Assembly: GCF_036345155.1 (NCBI RefSeq)
Contig: NZ_CP107772.1
Location: 2,046,001-2,110,000 of the forward strand
Source of the DNA: Streptomyces sp. NBC_00582
Lineage (GTDB): Bacteria > Actinomycetota > Actinomycetes > Streptomycetales > Streptomycetaceae
Direction: 5' to 3'
Length of the DNA stretch: 64,000 nucleotides
Of this stretch, positions 17,599-24,790 are shown piece after piece. The position numbers and the translations under genes were made by a program. Under the pieces are notes generated by a model. That model worked only from the letters and a program-made list of their open reading frames with translations. It made no database searches and was not told where the DNA came from. The stretch's first letter is position 1, and each line of letters opens with the position of its first letter.

Positions 17599-18312
17599 GT
17601 GCACGCAGTGATTCTGGCCGGAGGCAAAGGCGTCCGGCTGCGGCCCTACACCACCGCGCTGCCCAAGCCGCTGGTGCCCATCGGGGACCAGCACGCGATC
17701 CTGGAGATCGTGCTGCGCCAGCTCGCCACATCCGGCTTCACGAGCTGCACCATCGCCATCGGCCACCTCGGCGAGATCATCCGCGCCTACGTCGGTGACG
17801 GAGCCGCCTGGGGCCTGCGGATCGACTACGCCACGGAGGAGAGCCCGCTCGGCACCCTCGGCCCGCTGCTCACCCTGCGTGAGGACCTGCCCGAGACGTT
17901 CCTGGTGATGAACGGCGACGTCCTGACCGACCTCGACTACGCGGACGTCCTGCGCACGCACCGCGCGTCGGGGGCGCCGCTGACCATCGCCACCTACGCC
18001 CGCAAGGTGCACATCGACTTCGGGGTGCTGACCACCGACTCCTCGAAGGTGGTCGCGTTCACCGAGAAGCCCAGCATGGACTACCGCGTCTCGATGGGCG
18101 TCTACGGTCTGTCCCGCTCGACGCTGGAGGGCTACACGGCCGGACTGCCGCTCGGTTTCGACGAGTTGGTCCTCGACCTGATAAGCGCTCAGAACGGGCC
18201 GCACGCCTACGAGTTCGACGGCTACTGGCTGGACATCGGGCGCCCCGACGACTACGACCGCGCCAACGCGGAGTTCACCACCCGCAAGTCCCATCTCCTC
18301 AAGGGAGCCTGA
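17599..18312 (+). CDS. Sugar-1-phosphate nucleotidyltransferase
   Basis: A 237-residue protein. The nucleotide-binding signature LAGGKGVRLRPYT is at residues 6-18, with LPKPLVPIGD next, VMNGDVLTDLDY for the metal Asp, FTEKP for the sugar-contact region and YWLDIGRPDDY near the C-terminus, all typical of the RmlA/GDP-mannose pyrophosphorylase-like NTP_transferase family. It activates a sugar 1-phosphate with an NTP; which sugar cannot be read from the sequence. The GTG start has a strong AAGGAGGA site 4 bases upstream. It is 43 bases after the dehydratase and 7 bases before the next SDR gene. Confidence 0.9.
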   Translation: MHAVILAGGKGVRLRPYTTALPKPLVPIGDQHAILEIVLRQLATSGFTSCTIAIGHLGEIIRAYVGDGAAWGLRIDYATEESPLGTLGPLLTLREDLPETFLVMNGDVLTDLDYADVLRTHRASGAPLTIATYARKVHIDFGVLTTDSSKVVAFTEKPSMDYRVSMGVYGLSRSTLEGYTAGLPLGFDELVLDLISAQNGPHAYEFDGYWLDIGRPDDYDRANAEFTTRKSHLLKGA

Positions 18313-18319
18313 GCACCCG

Positions 18320-19219
18320 ATGCGCATTCTCGTCCTGGGCTCCACCGGCTATCTCGGGGCCCACGTCGCCGCACGACTGCGGGCCCTGCCGGGCGCGCTG
18401 GTCCTCGGCGCCGGCCGCTCCCCCGGCGCGGACCACGAGGTCGACCTCGCCACGGTCCGCGCCGAGGAGCTGGCCGGGACCCTGGCCCTCGCCGCGCCCG
18501 ACGCGGTGGTCAACTGCGCGGGCGCGACCGGCGGTGACGCCGTGACGCTCGCCGAGGTCAACGCCCGCGGCCCGGCCGTGCTGTGCGCGGCGCTGCGGGA
18601 GGCGGCGCCGGGGGCCCGGCTGGTGCACCTGGGCTCCGCCGCCGAGTACGGTCCCGGCGTCGCCGGCAGCCCGGCGACCGAGTCCGGTCCGACCTGCCCC
18701 GTCGGCCCGTACGGCGCGACCAAGCTCGCGGGCACGGCGGTGGTGACCGCGTCCGGCCTGGACGCGGTGGTGCTGCGGGTGGGCAACCCGGTGGGGCCGG
18801 GGGCGCCGCCCGCCGGACTGCCGGGCCGGCTGGCGGGTTTGCTGCGGGAGGCGGGCCGGGACCCGGACGCGGTGCTGCGGCTCGGCGATCTGTCCGCCCA
18901 CCGTGACTTCGTGGACGTACGGGACGTGGCGCGCGCGGCCGAGCTCGCCGTCACCGCGCCGGGCCCGCTGCCGGGGATCCTGAACATCGGCGCGGGCCGT
19001 GCCGTCCCGGTGCGCGAGCTGGTGCTCGGCCTGGCCTCGCAGGCCGGTTTCCGCGGCCGCGTCGAGGAGAGCACGGGCGGCGGCCGGTCGGTCCGCTCCG
19101 GCGAGGTGTCCTGGCAGTGCTCCGCCATCGCGGCCGCCGAGCAGGCCCTGGGCTGGCGGCCCGCGCACACCCTCGACGAGGCGCTGGCCGCGCTGTGGGA
19201 AGGCGACGGCACGCCGTGA
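18320..19219 (+). CDS. NAD(P)-dependent nucleotide-sugar epimerase/reductase (extended SDR)
   Basis: A 299-residue protein. GSTGYLG (residues 7-13) binds the cofactor; Tyr131 and Lys135 in YGATK form the catalytic pair; HRDFVDVRDVARA is the usual helix region of sugar-nucleotide SDRs. By size it resembles RmlD/epimerase-type reductases that act on the 4-keto product of a dehydratase, which suits its place after the LegB-like gene and the nucleotidyltransferase. It ends in a GTGA overlap with the Sph3-like gene (19216-19219). Confidence 0.85.
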   Translation: MRILVLGSTGYLGAHVAARLRALPGALVLGAGRSPGADHEVDLATVRAEELAGTLALAAPDAVVNCAGATGGDAVTLAEVNARGPAVLCAALREAAPGARLVHLGSAAEYGPGVAGSPATESGPTCPVGPYGATKLAGTAVVTASGLDAVVLRVGNPVGPGAPPAGLPGRLAGLLREAGRDPDAVLRLGDLSAHRDFVDVRDVARAAELAVTAPGPLPGILNIGAGRAVPVRELVLGLASQAGFRGRVEESTGGGRSVRSGEVSWQCSAIAAAEQALGWRPAHTLDEALAALWEGDGTP

Positions 19220-19875
19220 GCCTGCTGATTCCGCTGTACGTGCACCCCGCCGAGGATCCGGGCGCCTGGCACCGTCTGATCCGGGGCGCGGGGCGCACGT
19301 ACGGCGTGATCCTCAACCCCGCGAACGGGCCCGGCAAGGGCCCCGACCCCGCGTTCGCCGCGGCGGCCGGGGCCCTCAGGGAGGCGGGCGCGCGCGTCCT
19401 CGGGTACGTCGACACCGACTACGGGGTGCGCGAGCACGCCGACGTGGTGGCCGATGTGCGCCGGCACCGGGAGTGGTACGCGGTCGACGGCTGCTTCCTC
19501 GACCAGGTGACGGCGACCCCGGACGCGCTGCCCGCCTGCCGGGCGCTGGTGAGGGGCGTGCGCCGGACGGGCGCGGGGACGGTCGTCCTCAACCCCGGGG
19601 TCCACCCGGCGCCCGGCTACGCCCGGCTCGCCGATCTGACGGTCACCTTCGAGGGCCACTGGTCCACGTACGTCTCGGCGTTCACCCGCCCGGACTGGAC
19701 CGCGCGGCAGGCGCCCGGACGGCTCTGCCATCTGGTGTACGGCGTCCCGGCGGCGCTGGTGCCGCTCGCGGTGCGTACCGCGGGTGAGCGGGGCGCGGCG
19801 GTGTGCGGTCCCGTCACCGGCGAACTTCCCAATCCCTGGGGTGAGTTGACCCCCGCACTGAGCGGAACGGAATGA
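19216..19875 (+). CDS. Sph3-like (spherulin 4, GH135) glycoside hydrolase family protein
   Basis: A 219-residue protein beginning at GTG inside the previous stop codon. The spherulation-specific family 4 pattern is clear: LLIPLYVHP at the N-terminus, VILNPANGPG, GYVDTDYG, DGCFLDQV, VVLNPG and TFEGHW. Asp96, Asn126 and Glu146 occupy the positions and approximate spacing of the residues reported as essential in fungal Sph3 (from memory: Asp166, Asn202, Glu222). Sph3 cleaves galactosaminogalactan and is needed for its production. No signal peptide or membrane anchor is present, unlike the fungal protein, so it is predicted to be cytoplasmic. It overlaps the next start (ATGA). Confidence 0.85.
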   Translation: MSLLIPLYVHPAEDPGAWHRLIRGAGRTYGVILNPANGPGKGPDPAFAAAAGALREAGARVLGYVDTDYGVREHADVVADVRRHREWYAVDGCFLDQVTATPDALPACRALVRGVRRTGAGTVVLNPGVHPAPGYARLADLTVTFEGHWSTYVSAFTRPDWTARQAPGRLCHLVYGVPAALVPLAVRTAGERGAAVCGPVTGELPNPWGELTPALSGTE

Positions 19876-20708
19876 TGAGGTACAGGGTACGAGCGATCCT
19901 GCTGGCGGGTGCGCTGGCGCTGGCGGGCTGCTCCGGCACGGGCGGCGGGGGCGAGGGCGGACCGTCGGCCTCCGGTACGCCCTCCGGTACGGCGGACTCG
20001 TCGACCCGGGCGCTGTGGAAGCCCCGGCCGGGGCTGGCGTGGCAGTGGCAGCTCAACAGCAGGGTCGACCCGTCGGTGGACGTGCCGGTCTACGACATCG
20101 ACGGCTTCGAGAACACGGCCGCGGACGTGGCCCGGCTGCACCGGGACGGGCGCAAGGTCATCTGCTACATCAACGTCGGGGCGTGGGAGGACTTCCGGTC
20201 GGACCGGGACGAGTTCCCGACGTCGGTGCTGGGTGAGCGCAACGGCTGGGCGGGCGAGCGCTGGCTGGACATCCGGAGGCTCTCGGTGCTGCGGCCGATC
20301 ATGGAGCGGCGCTTCGACATGTGCCGTGACAAGGGCTTCGACGCGGTGGAGCCCGACCTGGTGGAGGGCTACGGCAACCGGACCGGCTTCCCGCTCACCG
20401 CGCGCGACCAGCTCCGCTACAACCGTATGATCGCCGCTCTGGCGCACGAGCGCGGGATGTCGGTGGGGCTGAAGAACGACCTGCCGCAGATCCCCGACCT
20501 CCTCGCAGACTTCGACTTCGCGGTCAACGAGGAGTGCGCCCAGTACGGCGAGTGCGCGCGGCTCACCCCGTTCGTCGACGCCGGCAAAGCGGTCTTCCAC
20601 GTGGAGTACGCCGAGCCCACGAGCAGGTTCTGCGCCGAGTCGCGGCGGCTGAAGCTGTCGTCGATGCAGAAGAAGCTGGAACTGGGGGTGTGGCGCAAGC
20701 CCTGCTGA
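19872..20708 (+). CDS. Ega3-like GH114 endo-alpha-1,4-galactosaminidase lipoprotein
   Basis: A 278-residue protein. A lipoprotein signal ends in the lipobox LAGC (Cys20), followed by a Gly/Ser linker. The GH114 domain begins near WQWQLNSRVDPSVDVPVYDIDGFENT (residues 57-82, described in part) and continues with VICYINVGAWEDFR, WLDIRR, GFDAVEPDLVEGY, VGLKNDLPQI and FAVNEECAQYGEC, the conserved order for endo-alpha-1,4-polygalactosaminidases such as Ega3. It should cleave galactosamine-rich polymer outside the membrane, after deacetylation. It is the last gene of the operon and faces the LCP gene 24 bases away. Confidence 0.9.
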   Translation: MMRYRVRAILLAGALALAGCSGTGGGGEGGPSASGTPSGTADSSTRALWKPRPGLAWQWQLNSRVDPSVDVPVYDIDGFENTAADVARLHRDGRKVICYINVGAWEDFRSDRDEFPTSVLGERNGWAGERWLDIRRLSVLRPIMERRFDMCRDKGFDAVEPDLVEGYGNRTGFPLTARDQLRYNRMIAALAHERGMSVGLKNDLPQIPDLLADFDFAVNEECAQYGECARLTPFVDAGKAVFHVEYAEPTSRFCAESRRLKLSSMQKKLELGVWRKPC

Positions 20709-20732
20709 ACGGGGACCGGAGGCGGGCGGGGG

Positions 20733-22442
20733 TCAGTCGTCCGAGTCCGGCTTGTTCCGCGCCTCCGCGTAGGCCTGGGTGGGGGTCATGGGGACGCCGT
20801 TGAGGGCGACCGTCCTGTACGGGCTGACCTCGGCGCACTTCTTGGCCTCGTCGGCGGTCTGGGCGTGGGCGCGGGAGACGGCGGCCTTGGTGTCGGCGGG
20901 CGCGGGCGAGGCGGTGCCGCCGGGGTAGGTGGTGCCGCTCGGCCAGTCGCTGCCGATGACCAGGGTCAGGCCCGTTCCGCTGCCCTGCTTCAGATGGGAG
21001 GACGGCAGGCCGAGGGTCTTCGCGGCCGTCTGCGCCGCGCCCTTCTGGCCGGTGCCGTAGGTGAGGGTCGTGGTGGCCGCCGGGCTCGGCGCGTTGGCGG
21101 TGGTCGTCCCCGAGTCGAAGCCCGCGTCGGTGAGGGCACCGGCGACGGTGGAGGCACGGCCGGTGATCTCGGTGCCGTTCTCCACGGTGACGGCGACCTC
21201 GGACGCGGGGACCGCCGAGGCGGTGGCCTTCGCCGTCGCGGAGGCCGCCGCCGACTTCTTGCCGGAGCCGGTGGTGAGCGACTGGTCGTTGGCGATGGTG
21301 GAGAAGAGGGTCTTGGCGCCGGCGCCCACCACGACCCGGTCGCTGTCGGAGGGGTCGGGCGCCGTCTGCATGGTGGTGAACGTCATCCGCTTGGTGGGGA
21401 CCTTGTTCACATCGTCCGCGAGGCCGATCAGCTTCTTCACACTGCCGAGGCCGTCGTCCACGGTGAGCGCCTTGGTGGCCGCGTCCGCGAGGCTGTAGAC
21501 CGCGGTGGGGTCGGTGAGCGTGCCCGCGCTCTTGAACTTGCGGATCATCGCGCTGAGGAAGATGTGCTGGGAGACGGTACGGCCGAGGTCGCTGCCGTCG
21601 CCGAAGCCGTGCCGGGAGCGGACGAACTCCAGGGCCGCGACGCCCTTGAGGGTGTGGGTGCCCTTGGACAGCTTCAGATGCGAGTAGGTGTCGTACACGT
21701 TGGCGCTGACGCACACGGAGACACCGCCGACCGCGTCGGACATCTTGACCACGCCGGAGAAGTCGAGCTTGACGAAGTGGTCGATGGGGATGCCGGTGAG
21801 CTGGTGGATGGTGGCCACCTGGCAGGCCGGGCCGTACTGGAGGGCGCTGTTGATCTGGCCGTAGTAGCCGGACGTGGACTGTCCGGTCTCACTGTCCTTG
21901 CAGGCCGGGACGTTCGTCATGGTGTCGCGCGGGATGCTCATCACGGTGGCGTTGGAGCGGTCGGCGGATATGTGGACCACCATCTGCACGTCCGCGTTGC
22001 CGTGGCCGGACTGCACCCCCGTCTGCGAGCAGCCGCCGCCCAGTTTGCAGTCCGCCTTGCTGGTACGGCCGTCCGAGCCCATGACCAGGATGTTGATCGG
22101 GGTGCGGCCGAAGGCGTCGGCCTTCTCCTTGCCGCCCTTGCCGTCGATCGAGACGCTGTTGATGTTGCTGTTCAGATGCTGGTAGAACCACCAGCCCGCA
22201 CCGGCCGTGGCCAGCACCAGGACCGCCAGGCACAGCCCGAGGATCCGCAGCACCCGCCTGCCGCGCCGCACCGGCCGGTTCCGCCGCGCCCCGCGGCCGC
22301 CGCGCCGGCGGGCGGCCGCCCGTGCCGCGGCCCGCCCGCCCGTCGGAAGCGGTTCGTCGGGCCAGGCGGTGCGCTGGCCGGGCACCCTGCCGGTGCGGCT
22401 GCGCGTGACCTGACCGGCCGGACCGTCCCACGGGTCGCTCAT
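20733..22442 (-). CDS. LCP (LytR-CpsA-Psr) cell-wall glycopolymer ligase with LytR_C domain
   Basis: A 569-residue protein. A basic cytoplasmic stretch is followed by one membrane helix (about residues 64-88), then the LCP domain: TPINILVMGSDGRT, DVQMVVHISADRSNATVMSIPRDT, LDFSGVVKMSDAVGG and EFVRSRHGFGDGSDLGRTVSQ, which carry the Arg/Asp residues that bind polyprenyl pyrophosphate. A Ser/Ala-rich linker and a LytR_C domain (EVAVTVENGTEITGRAS onward) close the protein. LCP enzymes transfer polymers from lipid carriers to peptidoglycan. It is convergent with the polysaccharide operon, so a role in anchoring that polymer is possible but only inferred. GGGAG precedes the ATG. Confidence 0.93.
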   Translation of the reverse strand: MSDPWDGPAGQVTRSRTGRVPGQRTAWPDEPLPTGGRAAARAAARRRGGRGARRNRPVRRGRRVLRILGLCLAVLVLATAGAGWWFYQHLNSNINSVSIDGKGGKEKADAFGRTPINILVMGSDGRTSKADCKLGGGCSQTGVQSGHGNADVQMVVHISADRSNATVMSIPRDTMTNVPACKDSETGQSTSGYYGQINSALQYGPACQVATIHQLTGIPIDHFVKLDFSGVVKMSDAVGGVSVCVSANVYDTYSHLKLSKGTHTLKGVAALEFVRSRHGFGDGSDLGRTVSQHIFLSAMIRKFKSAGTLTDPTAVYSLADAATKALTVDDGLGSVKKLIGLADDVNKVPTKRMTFTTMQTAPDPSDSDRVVVGAGAKTLFSTIANDQSLTTGSGKKSAAASATAKATASAVPASEVAVTVENGTEITGRASTVAGALTDAGFDSGTTTANAPSPAATTTLTYGTGQKGAAQTAAKTLGLPSSHLKQGSGTGLTLVIGSDWPSGTTYPGGTASPAPADTKAAVSRAHAQTADEAKKCAEVSPYRTVALNGVPMTPTQAYAEARNKPDSDD

Positions 22443-22597
22443 TTACCACTCCCACGAACGGTCGGCGGTGTACGGATGCACAGAGGTAGAGGCCGGAATC
22501 AAGATCGAGGTTGCTTGCGTAGTTGCGCAATCTAACAAAGCCCTGGCCTGAGCAGGGCGGATCCTGGGCGAATTCACAGGTGAGGGATCTCATGCAA

Positions 22598-22628
22598 CCC
22601 CCGGGGCGGCTTTCGCCTCCGGGGGGGC
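22598..22628 (-). terminator. GC-rich terminator-like hairpin after the ArsR gene
   Basis: CCCCCGGGGCGG and CGCCTCCGGGGG flank a CTTT-type loop and can pair with one bulge. It lies 35 bases downstream of the ArsR stop, in the 220-base gap before the LCP gene. The same gap holds an 8-bp TTGCGCAA palindrome near 22524-22531 in the LCP upstream region. Confidence 0.5.
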
Positions 22629-22662
22629 GGAGCGGTCGACGGGCCCCGGGATTCCGGCCGGA

Positions 22663-23025
22663 TCAGGCGCCGGTGCCGCGCAGGCGCCGTACCGGGGCGG
22701 AGGTCTGGTGCGAGCGGGCGGTCAACTGGCCGACCATCACCCGCACCACCGTCACGACGTCCGGGTCGTCGACGTAGTAGACCTGCCGTCGGCCCTCGCG
22801 GCGGGAGCCCACGAGTCCGGCGAGCTTCAGCTTCGCCAGATGCTGGCTGACCGCGGGGAGCGCGCCGCCCACCCGGTCGGCGAGGCGGGTGACGTCGCTC
22901 TCGCCCTGCGACAGCGCCCACATGAGGTGCAGCCGGGCCGGAGCGGCGAGCAGACCGAACGCGGCGGCCGCCTCGTCGAGCACCTCGGCGGACGGGTCCT
23001 CGAAGCGACCGACGCTGGTTGCCAC
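22663..23025 (-). CDS. ArsR/SmtB family winged-helix regulator
   Basis: A 120-residue protein. The winged helix-turn-helix spans residues 20-90: APARLHLMWAL, SDVTRLADRVGGALPAVSQHLAKLKLAGLV and the wing REGRRQVYYV. The metal motif ELCVCDL of classic ArsR is absent, so the signal may not be a metal. The GTG at 23023-23025 follows GAGAGGGCT; no nearer ATG exists. A perfect 12-bp palindrome (ACGCACGTGCGT) lies 33 bases upstream and is the likely autoregulatory site. No obvious target gene is adjacent on the same strand. Confidence 0.88.
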   Translation of the reverse strand: MATSVGRFEDPSAEVLDEAAAAFGLLAAPARLHLMWALSQGESDVTRLADRVGGALPAVSQHLAKLKLAGLVGSRREGRRQVYYVDDPDVVTVVRVMVGQLTARSHQTSAPVRRLRGTGA

Positions 23026-23057
23026 AGCCCTCTCCCGTCCCTTCCGCGTCACCACCG

Positions 23058-23069
23058 ACGCACGTGCGT
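23058..23069. promoter_or_regulatory. 12-bp palindrome upstream of ArsR gene
   Basis: ACGCACGTGCGT is self-complementary over its full length. It sits where an ArsR-type repressor would block its own promoter. It is also in the upstream region of the divergent GlsB-like gene, 224 bases from that start. Confidence 0.55.
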
Positions 23070-23292
23070 GTACCCAGTGTAGGCGTCGGCACCGACACCG
23101 GGGGCCACCGAAGGAGCCGCCCACGGTGGGCGGTTCGCGCAATGTCCTGAAGGAGTGACAGAACCGCGACGACTCGGGCCCAGCGGCCCGGACGGGCTCG
23201 CTCCGCCCTTCTCTTATCTCTAGGCTTGCGCAAACAGGCAACTCACACTGCGGACGGGCACCGCCCGACCGACCGGACGGGAGAACGACGAC

Positions 23293-23559
23293 ATGGGCAT
23301 CATCGGCTGGATCATCCTCGGCCTGTTCGCCGGAGCCATCGCCAAGGCCCTGCTGCCCGGCCGCGACCCGGGCGGTCTGATCGGCACCACGCTCATCGGC
23401 GTCGCGGGCGCCTTCGTCGGCGGCTGGCTCTCCGCCCGCTTCCTCGACCGCCCGGTGGAGAACCAGTTCTTCGACCTCTACACCTGGGGCGCGGCCGTCG
23501 GCGGCGCGCTGGTCCTCCTCGTCGGCTACCGCCTGCTGTTCGGCAACTCGCGGAGCTGA
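23293..23559 (+). CDS. GlsB/YeaQ/YmgE-type small stress membrane protein
   Basis: An 88-residue protein with three predicted membrane helices (IIGWIILGLFAGAIAKALLPG, LIGTTLIGVAGAFVGGWLS, GAAVGGALVLLVGYRLLF; helices at about residues 2-22, 32-50 and 67-84). The pattern G-I-I-G-W-I ... LPG.DPGG..GT...G..GA..GG is that of the transglycosylase-associated (PF04226) family, usually induced by stress. It is preceded by GGGAG and stands alone. Confidence 0.9.
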   Translation: MGIIGWIILGLFAGAIAKALLPGRDPGGLIGTTLIGVAGAFVGGWLSARFLDRPVENQFFDLYTWGAAVGGALVLLVGYRLLFGNSRS

Positions 23560-23606
23560 ACGGGCGGGGCGGCGACAGCGGGAACTTGCCCGCCCCCTCA
23601 TTCGTT

Positions 23607-23622
23607 TCTACATTGTTGTAGA
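23607..23622. promoter_or_regulatory. BlaI/MecI-like palindrome upstream of the TerB-like gene
   Basis: TCTACATTGTTGTAGA has perfect 6-bp arms (TCTACA / TGTAGA) around TTGT. TACA...TGTA half-sites are the hallmark of BlaI/MecI operators, although the usual central spacing differs. A BlaI-family gene lies 0.7 kb downstream. Confidence 0.6.
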
Positions 23623-23683
23623 TATTGAAGGGGTGGCGGCCGCCCCCGGAGCGGCCGGCCCCGAGCGACCGTATGGAGTTCTC

Positions 23684-24139
23684 ATGGCCCTGTGGGACCG
23701 CATCAAGGAATCCGCTTCGTCGATGCAGACGCAGCTCGTGGCGAAGAAGAACGACCTCAAGAGCGGCGCCTTCCGTGATGCGAGCATGGCGATGTGCGCC
23801 CTGGTCGCCGCCGCCGACGGCACGATCGACCCGTCCGAGCGGCGCCGCGTGGCCCAACTCATCGCCACCAACGAGGTGTTGCAGAACTTCGACGCCACGG
23901 ATCTGCAGCGCCGCTTCGACGACAACCTGAACAAGCTGACGGCCGACTTCGACTTCGGCAAGGTGAGCGTGCTCCAGGAGATCGCCAAGGCGAAGAAGAA
24001 GCCCGCCGAGGCCCGTGCCGTCATCCAGATCGGCATCGTCATCGGCGGCGCCGACGGCGACTTCGACAAGACCGAACAGGCCGTCGTCCGCGAGGCCTGC
24101 TTCACCCTGGACCTGCCTCCGCACGAGTTCGACCTCTGA
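23684..24139 (+). CDS. TerB-family tellurite-resistance-like protein
   Basis: A 151-residue soluble protein. Two copies of the TerB-type acidic helix-loop are seen: MCALVAAADGTIDPSERR (residues 36-53) and IGIVIGGADGDFDKTEQAVV (near 116-135), each presenting Asp residues as a metal-binding loop. TerB proteins occur in tellurite and general stress (ter) systems and in phage defence. Start ATG 23684 follows GGAG; an in-frame start at 23633 would run through the operator side of the leader. The TCTACA/TGTAGA palindrome is about 60 bases upstream, and a strong hairpin terminator follows the stop. Confidence 0.9.
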   Translation: MALWDRIKESASSMQTQLVAKKNDLKSGAFRDASMAMCALVAAADGTIDPSERRRVAQLIATNEVLQNFDATDLQRRFDDNLNKLTADFDFGKVSVLQEIAKAKKKPAEARAVIQIGIVIGGADGDFDKTEQAVVREACFTLDLPPHEFDL

Positions 24140-24153
24140 CCGATCGAGGAGCG

Positions 24154-24180
24154 GGGCGGCCGGCACCGGGCCGGCCGCCC
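24154..24180. terminator. Strong hairpin terminator after the TerB-like gene
   Basis: A perfect 10-bp stem, GGGCGGCCGG (24154-24163) with CCGGCCGCCC (24171-24180), and a 7-nt loop, 15 bases after the stop codon. It can also serve the minus-strand transcript. Confidence 0.85.
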
Positions 24181-24314
24181 TACAGGGGTGTCGCGGCGTA
24201 CAGGATGAAGAACATGGTCACGGCGGAGTTCGCCGCCTCCGACCAGCGTCCGGCAGCGGACTGCCCGGCAACCGCGCGGTGCCCACCACCCGGTAAAAAG
24301 ACGAACACGCCCAT
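24180..24314 (-). CDS. Possible small hydrophobic protein downstream of BlaI
   Basis: A 44-codon frame begins at ATG 24312-24314, 20 bases after the BlaI stop, with GGGGAAGG about 10 bases upstream, and ends in a short hydrophobic tail (AVTMFFILYAATPL). Its stop coincides with the edge of the terminator. BlaI genes often precede a membrane sensor peptidase, but this is far too short for that. No family was recognised; it could be chance. Confidence 0.35.
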   Translation of the reverse strand: MGVFVFLPGGGHRAVAGQSAAGRWSEAANSAVTMFFILYAATPL

Positions 24315-24333
24315 GCGGACCGGGCCTTCCCCG

Positions 24334-24714
24334 TCACTCGCCCTCGGCGCGGCCCAGCAGCTCGCGCAGCAGCCGCTCGTCGTCCGGACCGAGACCGGCG
24401 ACGAAGCTCGCCAGCACCGCCTCACGGTCGCTCTCCGCGTCCAGCACCCTGCGCATCCGGTGCGCCGCGAGACCGGCCTGGTCCGAGGCCGGCGTCCAGA
24501 CGAAGGACCGGCCCGCCCGCTCCCGGGTCACCACGCCCTTGGCGAGCAGCCGGGTCAGGATGGTGATCACCGTCGTATAGGCGAGGTCGCCGCCGAGCCG
24601 CTCCTGCACCCAGCCCGCGCTCACCGGTTCCTCCGCCTCGCCCAGCACCGACAGCACCAGCGCCTCCAGCTCGCCCTGTCTGCGCCGCCGCGGACCCTGC
24701 CGGTCGTCCGTCAC
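24334..24714 (-). CDS. BlaI/MecI/CopY family transcriptional repressor
   Basis: A 126-residue protein with the winged helix of penicillinase repressors: LEALVLSVLGEAEEPVSAGWVQERLG, AYTTVITILTRLLAKGVVTRE and the wing RSFVWTPASD (residues about 15-80), followed by a helical dimerisation region. Start GTG 24712-24714 has GGAAGGGAG upstream. It lies 76 bases downstream of the GAP1-like gene on the same strand, so read-through from the large cluster is possible. A TACA/TGTA palindrome upstream of the TerB-like gene is a candidate target. No BlaR1-type sensor peptidase is adjacent. Confidence 0.9.
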   Translation of the reverse strand: MTDDRQGPRRRRQGELEALVLSVLGEAEEPVSAGWVQERLGGDLAYTTVITILTRLLAKGVVTRERAGRSFVWTPASDQAGLAAHRMRRVLDAESDREAVLASFVAGLGPDDERLLRELLGRAEGE

Positions 24715-24790
24715 GCCCCTGTCTCCCTTCCGCCGCCGACGCTTCTGCGACCCGTCATCGTATCGACGTCGCGCGGGCGGCGGAGGAGCG

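Noticed and set aside
23633..23683. Upstream start of the TerB-like gene at 23633
   Set aside because: It lacks a ribosome site and adds a low-complexity Ala/Pro/Gly sequence; ATG 23684 with GGAG fits the family.
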